In this document: piece by piece, positions 26,910 through 38,380 of the stretch | Position numbering within the stretch: position 1 is the stretch's first letter | Layout: each line of letters begins with the position of its first letter | Origin: Yeosuana marina | GTDB taxonomy: Bacteria > Bacteroidota > Bacteroidia > Flavobacteriales > Flavobacteriaceae | Length of the DNA stretch: 64,000 nucleotides | Assembly (NCBI RefSeq): GCF_011762485.1 | Contig: NZ_JAAKGI010000001.1 | Span: forward strand, 1-64,000 | Direction: 5' to 3' | Translations under genes and position numbers: made by a program | The notes under the pieces: generated by a model | The model's input: only the letters and a program-made list of their open reading frames with translations | Databases searched by the model: none | What the model was told of the DNA's origin: nothing

Positions 26910-28415
26910 TTAGGCTTTTTTCAAAATTATAGTTTGAATTGAATGTGGTAACGCATTTAAATTCGCTGTATTATTCGCTATAGAAAGCGTAAAATTCAAT
27001 TCTGTTTCACTTTGATTCATAACAACAATTACAATACTGCCATCTGTATTTGTAAATGCGGTACTTAACAATTTATTTGAACTTGTCGCACTTGAGATTC
27101 TTTTGGCTCCTGGACGAACAAATTTTGAGAATTGGCCTATATAATAATAAGAATCAGTAAACGTTAATTCATCTGTTTGTGTGTTACCGTGAACAGGGGA
27201 AAAACAAAAGTTACCTACATGGTTTGGACCTCCTGTTTCATCCAATAATATATTCCAATCAGTCCATGCAACAGTTCCATTATTGAAATCATGAATCATA
27301 GATCTACCATAGCGTTCGGCTAGTTTTGGATCTTCATTATTAATTCTGTCCCAATCAAATTTTTCGTTACAGCCTTCGGTAAAAATTAAGTTTTTATCTG
27401 GGTATGCTTCTTGCACGCGTTTGACGGCATCAAACATAGGAATACCGTCTTTCCAATCTTCATACCAATGAAAACCTGTTCCCCAAACATATTTTGAGGC
27501 TTCAGAATCATTTAAAATAACATTAGCTCTTTGAAACAATAAATCTCTGTTATGATCCCAAACAATAATTTTTTTATCGCCTAAACCATCTTTTTCCAAG
27601 GTTGGTCCTAAATAATTTTTTACAAAATCTCGTTCTTCTTCAGCGGTATAAATACAAGACTCCCAGCGCTGAACAGCCATAGGTTCGTTTTGAACCGTAA
27701 GCCCCCAAATAGGAATACCTTCTTTTTCATAAGCTTTAATGAATTTTGCATAATAGTTAGCCCAAGATTGATAAAACTCTGGTTTTAATTTGCCGCCATG
27801 CAACATATTATTGTTAGTCTTCATAAATGCTGGTGGACTCCACGGACTTGCATACATGGTTAATGTTCCTCCTGCAGCTTCAATAGCCTTTTTTGTAAAT
27901 GGTAATCTAAACGTTTTATCGTGTTCTATATTAAAGGTTTTAAGTTCTTTATCGCCTTCGTCCACATACGTGTAACTTGCTGAAGAAAAATCACAGCTAT
28001 GAATAATGGTACGTGCTAAAGAATAGCCAATTCCCTTTTCTTGACTGTAGTAAGCTTCCATAAAACGGTCTTGATTTTTTTTAGACAGTTTGTAAAAGGT
28101 TTCAGCAGAGGCGTCGGTTAATGCGGCTCCTATTCCTAAAAAGGTTTGAAACTCTTTTGTGGGGTCCACTACAACGGAAGCGTCTGTTTCCTTTGGTTGC
28201 TCCAAAGATCTAAATTGAACGGAACCATCATAAGATAGTTTTAAAAGAGTATCATGAGCTGTTTTATAGACCTCACTTTTCATTTTAGAAACATCTACAG
28301 TGTTAATGGTCTGGTTGTTATCGGTTTGATTCATCTTTTTTTCTGAATTACAACTGATACACAAAATGCAAATAATAATTTGTGAATGATAAAAAAATCG
28401 TTTTAAAAATAACAT
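26910..28415 (-). CDS. GH30 beta-glucosidase/beta-1,6-glucanase lipoprotein
   Basis: A 501-residue GH30 enzyme. The signal ICILCISC has the lipidated Cys at residue 22. The (beta/alpha)8 barrel has acid/base Glu244 (LTVQNEPMAVQRWESC) and nucleophile Glu347 (NLIFTEGCNEKFDW), and a C-terminal beta-sandwich (about 430-501). In a laminarin locus GH30 enzymes remove beta-1,6-linked glucose branches. Predicted location is the periplasm or outer membrane. It is the first gene of unit C, starting about 80 bases after the terminator that closes unit B, so it must have its own promoter in 28416-28492. Confidence 0.87.
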   Translation of the reverse strand: MLFLKRFFYHSQIIICILCISCNSEKKMNQTDNNQTINTVDVSKMKSEVYKTAHDTLLKLSYDGSVQFRSLEQPKETDASVVVDPTKEFQTFLGIGAALTDASAETFYKLSKKNQDRFMEAYYSQEKGIGYSLARTIIHSCDFSSASYTYVDEGDKELKTFNIEHDKTFRLPFTKKAIEAAGGTLTMYASPWSPPAFMKTNNNMLHGGKLKPEFYQSWANYYAKFIKAYEKEGIPIWGLTVQNEPMAVQRWESCIYTAEEERDFVKNYLGPTLEKDGLGDKKIIVWDHNRDLLFQRANVILNDSEASKYVWGTGFHWYEDWKDGIPMFDAVKRVQEAYPDKNLIFTEGCNEKFDWDRINNEDPKLAERYGRSMIHDFNNGTVAWTDWNILLDETGGPNHVGNFCFSPVHGNTQTDELTFTDSYYYIGQFSKFVRPGAKRISSATSSNKLLSTAFTNTDGSIVIVVMNQSETELNFTLSIANNTANLNALPHSIQTIILKKA

Positions 28416-28492
28416 GATTACAAGGTTTGATTAGTACTTAAATTCACCAACATAAATTTAAGTAAATTCAATTGCTATTAAGTATTATTTAT

Positions 28493-28531
28493 AAAAAAGG
28501 CTAGCTAGCTTTAAACTTTAGCTAGCCTTTT
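28493..28531 (-). terminator. terminator closing unit B
   Basis: A 13-bp stem (AAAAGGCTAGCTA and TAGCTAGCCTTTT) with an 11-base loop and a run of A on the plus strand that becomes a U-run on the minus-strand transcript. It lies just beyond the stop of the PKD/CBM-like lipoprotein gene at 28540. Confidence 0.8.
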
Positions 28532-28539
28532 ATTTTATA

Positions 28540-31353
28540 TTATTCAAGTCTAATGTCATCAAAATAATAGGTCTCATCAGTATCTGTTAAAGTACCATCA
28601 GTACCGTCGGGGTTATCAGGTTTTATAACCAATTGGTTAAGCCCTGTATTACTAGGTGGTATTCCTGTAAATGTAACCTGTACTTCTGTCCAAGTATTAG
28701 CCTCTGTAACGGTAGCATATTGAGGACCTGGATTTCCAGAACCTGCATCTTGCGGAGAACTATTCACCTCAAACTTCATAACGACATTCGCTTTAGATGA
28801 ATACACTTTTACCTTAAACGTTTTTGTTGCATCAAAGTTGCTAGGAAATGCATTTTGAAGACCAGCCCATCTATTTGTTCCCGTTGCTTTAACAACTTTT
28901 AATACATAAGCTGAAGTATTTATTCCTGTGCTTGAGGGGTTTGCAGCAAGCTCTGTAGTAATACTTCCACCATCTGTGAATGTACTTATAAAAGATTCAC
29001 AACTTTCAAAGTTTACTGGAAATGCCGTTGCAGCAACTGGTGTACCTGTACAACCACCTGTCCCACCACCTGTTGTGCCGGCCTTATAGAAATAAATATT
29101 ATCAACATAAATTGTTGAAGGAGTAACGCCATCTTGTCCATCAAATTTTAATTGATTTATAGCGCTTGTATTAACTCCTGTATAATCTGTTAACGGAATA
29201 TCATAACTATTCCATTGTCCTGTATTTAAAGGAGTTAAAGCCAGTAACGTTTCTCCACCTCCTATAGGTGTGAATTTTACAACTGTGGCATCCGCTGTCC
29301 AGACATCTACATGTAAAAATTCCATAGTAGATAAGTCTTGTGGAGCTGATAAATCTATACCTTGATAATTGAAATTATCAAATTTTAACGTGTTATTACC
29401 TGCAATAGATTCAACAGTTTGTACGGTAGTTTGTCCCCAACCTGGGTTAAAATTTGTACCTGATAAATCTGTGTAAGCATCACTAAATACTGATACTACA
29501 TTAGCCGCATCTTGAGTAGGCGTAGGAGCAGCAGTATTTGGTGCAGTTAGAGGTGTTGAAGATCCTGCTTTGTAAAAATAAATATTGTCTACATAAATTG
29601 TTGAAGGATTAACACCATCTTGTCCATCAAATTTTAATTGATTTATAGCGCTTGTGTTGACTGATGTAAAGTCTGACAAAGGAATATCATAACTATTCCA
29701 TTGTCCAGCAGTTAAAGGTGTTAATGCTAATAACGTTTCTCCACCTCCTATGGGTGTAAACTTAACAACTGTGGCATCTGCTGTCCATACATCTATGTGC
29801 ACAAACTCCATGGTAGATAAATCTTGTGGAGCAGATAAATCTGTTCCTTGATAATTGAAATTTGCATATTTTAACGTGTTATTACCTGCAATAGACTCAA
29901 CAGTTTGTATGGTAGTTTGTCCCCAACCTGGGTTAAAATTTGTGCCTGCTAAATCTGTGTAAGCATCACTAAAAATTGAAACTACATTAGCTGCATCTTG
30001 AGTAGGAGTAGGCGCTGCAGTCGTTGGTGCTGTAGCACTAGAGCCACCACCATCAACAAATTCTATGTCGTCAAAGTAATAAGTCGCTTCTGAATCTGTT
30101 AACGTTCCATCAGTACCATCTGGATTATCTGGTTTTATAACAATTTGATTAAGACCTGTATTGTTAGATGGAATTCCTGTAAAAGTAACTTCTACGTCTG
30201 TCCAAGTGTTAGCATCTGTTATAGTTGCATACTGTGGTCCAGGATTTCCAGAACCAGTTGGTTGTGGATTACTGTTAACTTCAATTTTCATAACAACATT
30301 AGCCTTAGATGAATATACTTTCATCTTAAGTGTTTTTGTTGCATCAAAATTATCAGGGAATGCATTTTGAATACCTGCCCATCTATTTGTTGCTGTAGCT
30401 TTAACTACTTTAAGTGCATAATCTGACGTGTTTATACCAGCTTTATCAGGGTTAGCAGCAAGCTCTGTCGTGATACTTCCACCATCTGTAAATGAGTCTA
30501 CAAAAGATTCACAACCTTCAAAATCTACAGGGAATGCTGTAGCTGCAACAACAGTGCCACCACATCCATTTGGAGCAACTGGTGTTTCAATCTGCGTAAT
30601 ATCATCTATATAAAAAGTTCCTGAGGTTGTTCCTGCACCATCAACAAACATGGTAAATTTAGAGTAACTACCTGCAGAATCAAAGGTAAAATAAAGCGTT
30701 TCCCAACCAGAACCACCATGATTTGCGGTAACTTCAATATCTGCGGCTGTACCGCTTTCTAATTTTAGTAAGACATCTACTGGTTTATCCGACCAAAAAA
30801 GAAGTTTAATGGTTTTATCTACCGATAAATCAATCGGAGAGCCTAAATCAAAAAACAAACCTTCGTAAGCAGCACCACTGTTTACAATAGAACCAACTTT
30901 TCCTGTACTTGTATTATCACCAGATGGATCTGGATTATCAACAATTGAGAACGATGCACCACCAAAGACCGTGGGATCATACTTAGTATTGGCTCCATCA
31001 AATGATATTGGCAATGAAGCTACTTCAGGAATTAAAATGGTTATCTCATCTTGAAAAGTATCAGTAGATCCAGCAGCTACCGATGATTTTAAAACAACTG
31101 TATATGTGCCGTTTTGATAGGCTCTTACCGGGTTAATAAGTGTAGAGCTACCTCCATCTCCAAAATCCCAAGTATAATTGGTGGCATTTTCAGACAGATT
31201 AATAAAAGTTACTACACCTGTATCTGAATTAACAGTATACGTAAAGTCAGCAAGAACTTTTGGTAAATCTGCGTTATCATCTTGACAACCTACAAAGGTT
31301 ATTGCCAATATCAAAATTGATATTTGTTTGAATCTTTTAATTAATTTTTTCAT
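28540..31353 (-). CDS. PKD and multi-CBM-like glycan-binding lipoprotein
   Basis: A 937-residue lipoprotein with no catalytic domain visible, so probably a surface laminarin-binding protein. The signal LILAITFVGC is followed by acidic QDDNAD, which resembles the Bacteroidetes surface-export signal. Order: PKD domain (34-110, YTWDFGDGGSS), beta-sandwich A (112-255), module B1 (272-433), modules C1 (442-596) and C2 (604-758), module B2 (775-937). C1 and C2 are near-identical, as are B1 and B2. Each ends in a motif such as IYVDNIYFYKAG or YYFDDI, typical of the last strand of CBM-like jelly rolls. Pro/Thr linkers (APTTAAPTPTQDAAN) separate the C modules. Confidence 0.75.
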   Translation of the reverse strand: MKKLIKRFKQISILILAITFVGCQDDNADLPKVLADFTYTVNSDTGVVTFINLSENATNYTWDFGDGGSSTLINPVRAYQNGTYTVVLKSSVAAGSTDTFQDEITILIPEVASLPISFDGANTKYDPTVFGGASFSIVDNPDPSGDNTSTGKVGSIVNSGAAYEGLFFDLGSPIDLSVDKTIKLLFWSDKPVDVLLKLESGTAADIEVTANHGGSGWETLYFTFDSAGSYSKFTMFVDGAGTTSGTFYIDDITQIETPVAPNGCGGTVVAATAFPVDFEGCESFVDSFTDGGSITTELAANPDKAGINTSDYALKVVKATATNRWAGIQNAFPDNFDATKTLKMKVYSSKANVVMKIEVNSNPQPTGSGNPGPQYATITDANTWTDVEVTFTGIPSNNTGLNQIVIKPDNPDGTDGTLTDSEATYYFDDIEFVDGGGSSATAPTTAAPTPTQDAANVVSIFSDAYTDLAGTNFNPGWGQTTIQTVESIAGNNTLKYANFNYQGTDLSAPQDLSTMEFVHIDVWTADATVVKFTPIGGGETLLALTPLTAGQWNSYDIPLSDFTSVNTSAINQLKFDGQDGVNPSTIYVDNIYFYKAGSSTPLTAPNTAAPTPTQDAANVVSVFSDAYTDLSGTNFNPGWGQTTVQTVESIAGNNTLKFDNFNYQGIDLSAPQDLSTMEFLHVDVWTADATVVKFTPIGGGETLLALTPLNTGQWNSYDIPLTDYTGVNTSAINQLKFDGQDGVTPSTIYVDNIYFYKAGTTGGGTGGCTGTPVAATAFPVNFESCESFISTFTDGGSITTELAANPSSTGINTSAYVLKVVKATGTNRWAGLQNAFPSNFDATKTFKVKVYSSKANVVMKFEVNSSPQDAGSGNPGPQYATVTEANTWTEVQVTFTGIPPSNTGLNQLVIKPDNPDGTDGTLTDTDETYYFDDIRLE
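28543..29031 (-). repeat. module B, copy 2 (partner of 30055-30540)
   Basis: This segment encodes residues 775-937 of the PKD/CBM-like lipoprotein. It is strongly similar at protein and DNA level to the segment at 30055-30540 (residues 272-433), for example FDATKT, KVYSSKANVVMK, GNPGPQYAT and LVIKPDNPDGTDGTLTD. The two copies flank the C-module pair symmetrically. Confidence 0.8.
29080..29544 (-). repeat. module C, copy 2 (tandem with 29566-30030)
   Basis: This segment encodes residues 604-758 of the PKD/CBM-like lipoprotein and is nearly identical to the neighbouring copy at 29566-30030. Long DNA stretches match exactly or differ only at synonymous sites, pointing to recent duplication or gene conversion. 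Confidence 0.85.
29566..30030 (-). repeat. module C, copy 1 (tandem with 29080-29544)
   Basis: This segment encodes residues 442-596, the first of the two tandem C modules. More distant relatives of the module, recognisable by SIFSDxYxD, NFxPxxG and IYxDNxYFYK, occur in the proteins encoded at 32281-33711 and 38381-40567. Confidence 0.85.
30055..30540 (-). repeat. module B, copy 1 (partner of 28543-29031)
   Basis: This segment encodes residues 272-433 of the PKD/CBM-like lipoprotein and pairs with the C-terminal copy at 28543-29031. Confidence 0.8.
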
Positions 31354-31363
31354 AGTTTTTCTG

Positions 31364-32248
31364 TTAGTTGTTATTGCTTTTATATACTCTTACATAGTCT
31401 ACAAGCATTGTTTGTGGAAATATTTCGTCGCTGTCTGGATTTCCTGGAAAAGTCCCGCCAACAGCTAAATTAAGTATAATATAAAATGGTTTATTAAACA
31501 CCCATTCGCCTAACTCTCCAGTCGAATTAGCCGGCGTTACTTTAAGATCGGCTGGTGTTATTTGATTATATAACACATCGTCTACATAGTAGTTAATATA
31601 GTCTGGACCCCATTCAATACCAAATATGTGGAATCCCTCATCTAGTCGTTCCTCTAAATCATAACTTTTAGTGATTTGACCTTGAGGATTTGTTAATCCA
31701 GAGTATCCAGGGCCATGAACCGTTCCACTAATTTTGGTTGGCTCTTGTCTTCTATATTCCATGATGTCAATCTCCCCAACTTGTGGCCAAACAACTTGGT
31801 CACTATCGGCTCCTAACATCCAAAAGGCAGGCCATAAACCAGAACCTGACGGAACTTTTATTCTTGCTTCGAAACGTCCATACTGCTGCTCAAACAATCC
31901 TTTGGTAGAAAGTCTTGCAGAGGTATAAGTTGAATTTTGATAATTTTCTTTCTGAGCGGTAATGAGCAACATTCCGTTTCGAACTGTTACATTTTCTGAA
32001 CGATCTGTATAAAACTGTAACTCTTGATTTCCCCAACCATTATCGCCCGTACCTGTATCATAACCCCAAATAGCTGGATTTGGAACGCCATTAACGTCAA
32101 ACTCATCTGCCATTACAAGATTATTAAACGTTGCCACTGTTTGTTTTTCATCTGTTTCACAGCTATAGATAACTAAAACTGCTACCAATAGAAAAGACAT
32201 AAACAGTAAAGATTGTTTCTTTATTTTATATGTTTTTGTTTTGTTCAT
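31364..32248 (-). CDS. GH16 endo-beta-1,3-glucanase (laminarinase) lipoprotein
   Basis: A 294-residue GH16 enzyme with the signature WPQVGEIDIMEYRRQEP: nucleophile Glu159, Asp161 and acid/base Glu164. The extra Met in the EIDIME motif is typical of laminarinases. The signal VLVIYSC ends at the lipidated Cys30. The catalytic domain fills residues about 40-294, with no extra modules. It probably makes the first cuts in laminarin at the cell surface. The neighbouring binding lipoproteins in unit B may act with it as separate chains, supplying the CBM function it lacks. Confidence 0.92.
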   Translation of the reverse strand: MNKTKTYKIKKQSLLFMSFLLVAVLVIYSCETDEKQTVATFNNLVMADEFDVNGVPNPAIWGYDTGTGDNGWGNQELQFYTDRSENVTVRNGMLLITAQKENYQNSTYTSARLSTKGLFEQQYGRFEARIKVPSGSGLWPAFWMLGADSDQVVWPQVGEIDIMEYRRQEPTKISGTVHGPGYSGLTNPQGQITKSYDLEERLDEGFHIFGIEWGPDYINYYVDDVLYNQITPADLKVTPANSTGELGEWVFNKPFYIILNLAVGGTFPGNPDSDEIFPQTMLVDYVRVYKSNNN

Positions 32249-32280
32249 CTTTTTATTTTTTGAATTTTAAAGTATCTATT

Positions 32281-33711
32281 TTATTCCTTGTAGAAGTATA
32301 TGTTATCGAGTATGAAGTCTGGACCACCTGCTAAAATAATAGCTCCCAAGTTGTTTTTTTGAGTTGCAAGGCCTTGATCCAAAGGAATATCTATGGATGT
32401 CCAAGACCCAACTGCCAACCCATTGGCATCAAATCTTTTATCTTTATCATCCCCTATAGGATTACCGGTATTAACATCAGTTTCAATTTCGCCATTGGCT
32501 CCAACATCCCTTATTTGTATATTAACATTAGTACCTGCATTTTCAGTATATATATCAATATGTAAATGTGTTAAAGTTGATGCGTCTATTGTACTATCGA
32601 AAATAATACCGGTAAAATTATTATTTGTATATGACAGTACCTTTGCTCCAACAGAACCTAATTCCGTTGTTTGTGTTGTTGAACCCCCAAAACCTGGACT
32701 AAAATTACTAGTAGTAGCAGGTATATAGGCATCGCTAAAAATTGACCTGACATTGGCTGCTAGTCGCGTTGGCACTGGAGCGGGATTTAACGCGCCATTA
32801 GAGGTTATAGTTAGTGAACCCTGTGCTTTAATTCCAGCGAGTTCTGCTGTTACTTCTGCGGTGCCTTCTCCAATAATACTAATCACTCCTCGCTCATCTA
32901 CAATGGCAACATCGGTATTAGATGATATAAAGCTAAAATAACTAGGTGCCGCAACAACTACTATATCTTTACCGTCTACATTATATTTTGGCTTTAACCC
33001 AGATGCTGCTAAATCAATTTCACTTCCCGTAAATGTTTGAACTGCCACATCTTCCCCATCTAGGATAATAGGTCTTGGTTGGGAAACCGACCCTAATTTT
33101 TCAAATTTTACTTCATCCATCCAAAAGGTAAAACCTAACCCATTAACACCTCCAGTAGCATATGTTAACATACCACGCTCTCTTAAAAGCTTAGACGCAT
33201 CAGGAATAGGAATAATATATTTTTTCCAATTTGTTGTAAAATCAATATCAGTTCTTAAAGTACTATACGTGTCTTGTCCGAAACCAATCTGATTAATGGT
33301 AGCCGCTTGTGTTGCTTTTCCCCAAAATGTCAATGCATTATAGCCTGTTAAATTTCTCCCAGATGTTTCTCCATCTATTATAAAAATCGCTCCTGCATAA
33401 TTTCCATCAAGATCGTTACCATTTGGAACATCAATTCTCATAGATGCTGACCCTTCATAACTAACTTCCTTATCAACCGACCAAGCATCTAACTTAGATC
33501 CAATTGGGTTACCTTGATCTGGTCCAAAAGGGAAATAAAAAGTGGTTCCCATACCAATTGGAGCATCAATAAATATTTCTGCCGTATTTGGAAAAGTCGC
33601 AAATACCGCTTCATCTGAAAGTTCTCGATCACAACTCACTACTATTGTAAAAATGAGACCTAGAACAAATGTCATTTTTGTATATGTAAATTTTATGTTT
33701 TTCATTTTCAT
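32281..33711 (-). CDS. glycan-binding lipoprotein with Ig-like and C-type modules
   Basis: A 476-residue lipoprotein (signal VLGLIFTIVVSC, Cys27). Order: a CBM-like beta-sandwich (about 50-205, with AGAIFIID and GLGFTFWMDEVKFEK), a BIG2-like Ig domain (about 215-305, SSNTDVAIVDERGVISIIGEGTAEV), and a C-type module (313-476, SIFSDAYIPATTSNFSPGFGG ... FILDNIYFYKE). No catalytic residues are visible. It probably holds laminarin at the cell surface. It lies 6 bases after the GH-A/barrel gene and 32 before the GH16 gene. Confidence 0.72.
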   Translation of the reverse strand: MKMKNIKFTYTKMTFVLGLIFTIVVSCDRELSDEAVFATFPNTAEIFIDAPIGMGTTFYFPFGPDQGNPIGSKLDAWSVDKEVSYEGSASMRIDVPNGNDLDGNYAGAIFIIDGETSGRNLTGYNALTFWGKATQAATINQIGFGQDTYSTLRTDIDFTTNWKKYIIPIPDASKLLRERGMLTYATGGVNGLGFTFWMDEVKFEKLGSVSQPRPIILDGEDVAVQTFTGSEIDLAASGLKPKYNVDGKDIVVVAAPSYFSFISSNTDVAIVDERGVISIIGEGTAEVTAELAGIKAQGSLTITSNGALNPAPVPTRLAANVRSIFSDAYIPATTSNFSPGFGGSTTQTTELGSVGAKVLSYTNNNFTGIIFDSTIDASTLTHLHIDIYTENAGTNVNIQIRDVGANGEIETDVNTGNPIGDDKDKRFDANGLAVGSWTSIDIPLDQGLATQKNNLGAIILAGGPDFILDNIYFYKE

Positions 33712-33717
33712 CTTATT

Positions 33718-36906
<3,189 letters not shown>

Positions 36907-37178
36907 AGTTTTATTTAATTTAAGTTAGTTTTTACTAATTGGAATAAACATCTAGTGTCTTGTCTAAAAACAAGGTATTTCAAGAATATTTTCTTAATAG
37001 CTGATTTTGCCCCAATTAGATAAAGATAAATATATGTTTTATCATTATCAACTTGATAAAAAACACCTCAACAAAAAACATACATAACAAAAAAACCTTA
37101 TTATATTAAGAAAGTATTAATAATAGCAAGGGATTATTGAGAAATTAATTTTTAGTAAAAAAGTCTTTAAAAAGAGTA

Positions 37179-37218
37179 ATGTTGTGGTAATGTATAGGTA
37201 AAAACCGCTTGTGTTGTG
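37179..37218 (-). promoter_or_regulatory. shared operator-like motif, unit B copy
   Basis: A 27-bp block starting ATGTTGTGGTAATGTATAGG is identical to the one at 45283-45309. It is followed in both places by 5 variable bases and then the identical GTGTTGTG. TGTTGTG occurs twice within each copy, exactly 32 bases apart, about three helical turns, which fits a protein binding as two subunits on one face. This copy lies 273 bases upstream of the start of unit B. Confidence 0.75.
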
Positions 37219-37260
37219 CAAGCATATAAAAAATATGGTTATAACCTAAATAATACTCTA

Positions 37261-37283
37261 CAAATGGTTATATCAACCATTTG
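37261..37283. promoter_or_regulatory. perfect inverted repeat, possible operator
   Basis: CAAATGGTT, spacer ATATC, AACCATTTG: a perfect 9-bp dyad in the control region before unit B. A 10-bp palindrome GGTTATAACC lies just before it at about 37237-37246. The right arm overlaps the first copy of a direct repeat ATTTGACTAATT (37279-37290 and 37329-37340, 50 bases apart). Confidence 0.45.
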
Positions 37284-37429
37284 ACTAATTTATATTAATT
37301 ACTTAAACATCAGAAACATACAAACACTATTTGACTAATTAACCTATTAATTGAGGAAAGTAAACCTTATTTTGATTAGGGTTTATTATAAATATTCTCT
37401 AAAAAACAGCGATGATATTATTAATATTT

Positions 37430-37465
37430 AATTAAAGCAGAAGTAAAATTACTTCTGCTTTAATT
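37430..37465 (-). terminator. terminator closing unit A
   Basis: A perfect 17-bp stem (AATTAAAGCAGAAGTAA and its complement) with a 2-base loop lies 16 bases beyond the stop of the last gene of unit A. The tail on the minus-strand transcript is AU-rich rather than a clean U-run. Confidence 0.65.
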
Positions 37466-37480
37466 AAAAGAATCTTAAAA

Positions 37481-38368
37481 CTATTCTGGTACTAAAGTAA
37501 ACCACCAGTTAAATTCATTATTTCCATCGGTCGTGGTTAAAATCATTTCATCAGCTGTACGACTAAATATAACATATTGATGATTTCCACCTGTATAATA
37601 GCCTATAAAAGCTAAACCCGTTAAGGTAAGTGTTTCAACACCTCCAGGGGCTGTTAAAAACCACTGAGCTTGATAATCATCATATACGTAATTTTCAACA
37701 TCAGCACCATCTATCGTTCCTCCAGAACCACCTAACTCATTAATCAATGGATCACGTCCAAAAACATCACCATTGGTAACAGCCGTAAAGGTTCCGTCTA
37801 TATTAAACGTATATCTATCATCGTACATCCCAAAACCATCTTTTTCATTAGCTCCAGCACTATACCATTCAAACGGAGTAGTTCCTGCAACTGGTCCTAA
37901 ACCAAAGTGAGGCTTAGATTCTCCTTTAATTCTCCATACACGTTCAGAGTCGGCCGTAAGCATTGTTAATAAATCTGCTGGTGGCGAATATGTTGATAAG
38001 ACTTGAACCTCTAAGGTTTTACTTGATGAAATTCCTCCTCTACCAAAAGCTAGTACAGTTACGGCATACGTATTTAACCCTAGCTTTGAAAACGTATAAC
38101 CTTCTCTTCCTGCTGGAGCACTTTTTGCCTCTCCATTATAAACAAATTGATACGATATAGCATTGTCGGCGGTTGCTTCAAGCTTTACAACACCTGTTCC
38201 ATCTCCTGGACCTGTAGTTACAAAACTATCTCCATCTGCATAAAGTACTTGCACATCAATATTTGAAGGGGCGATTAAATCGCCCATTTCAAGATTATCG
38301 TCTTGACAACTGCCAAAAAGCGAGACAATTGACAGGAATATTCCTAATTTATATGTTATGTTTTTCAT
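37481..38368 (-). CDS. SusE/SusF-position lipoprotein
   Basis: A 295-residue lipoprotein. The signal FLSIVSLFGSC is followed by QDDNLEMGD, an acidic tract that suits surface export. An Ig/FN3-like domain (about 35-130) is followed by a lipocalin-like C-terminal domain (about 135-295, SERVWRIKGESKPHFGLGP ... MILTTTDGNNEFNWWFTLVPE) rich in Trp, Phe and Tyr that could bind glucan. Last gene of unit A, 12 bases after the larger binding protein. The exact ligand is inferred only from the locus. Confidence 0.7.
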   Translation of the reverse strand: MKNITYKLGIFLSIVSLFGSCQDDNLEMGDLIAPSNIDVQVLYADGDSFVTTGPGDGTGVVKLEATADNAISYQFVYNGEAKSAPAGREGYTFSKLGLNTYAVTVLAFGRGGISSSKTLEVQVLSTYSPPADLLTMLTADSERVWRIKGESKPHFGLGPVAGTTPFEWYSAGANEKDGFGMYDDRYTFNIDGTFTAVTNGDVFGRDPLINELGGSGGTIDGADVENYVYDDYQAQWFLTAPGGVETLTLTGLAFIGYYTGGNHQYVIFSRTADEMILTTTDGNNEFNWWFTLVPE

Positions 38369-38380
38369 AATTATTTTATT

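Larger units (their letters stand above)
36907..37480. other. 574-bp regulatory gap between units A and B
   Basis: No gene lies here. The left part (36907-37178) is AT-rich and should contain the unit B promoter. Further right are the shared operator-like motif (37179-37218), a perfect 9-bp inverted repeat (37261-37283), a 12-bp direct repeat (37279-37290 and 37329-37340) and the unit A terminator (37430-37465). Confidence 0.7.

Noticed and set aside
28416..28492. Copy of the 40-bp operator motif before unit C
   Set aside because: Only a weak similarity (ACCAACATAAA) was found; no 27-bp block or GTGTTGTG repeat is present.
36907..37178. Possible unit B promoter at TACCTTG (minus strand, about 36971-36977)
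   Set aside because: It lacks one T of the -7 consensus and has no TTTG at the right distance upstream, so it was not annotated.
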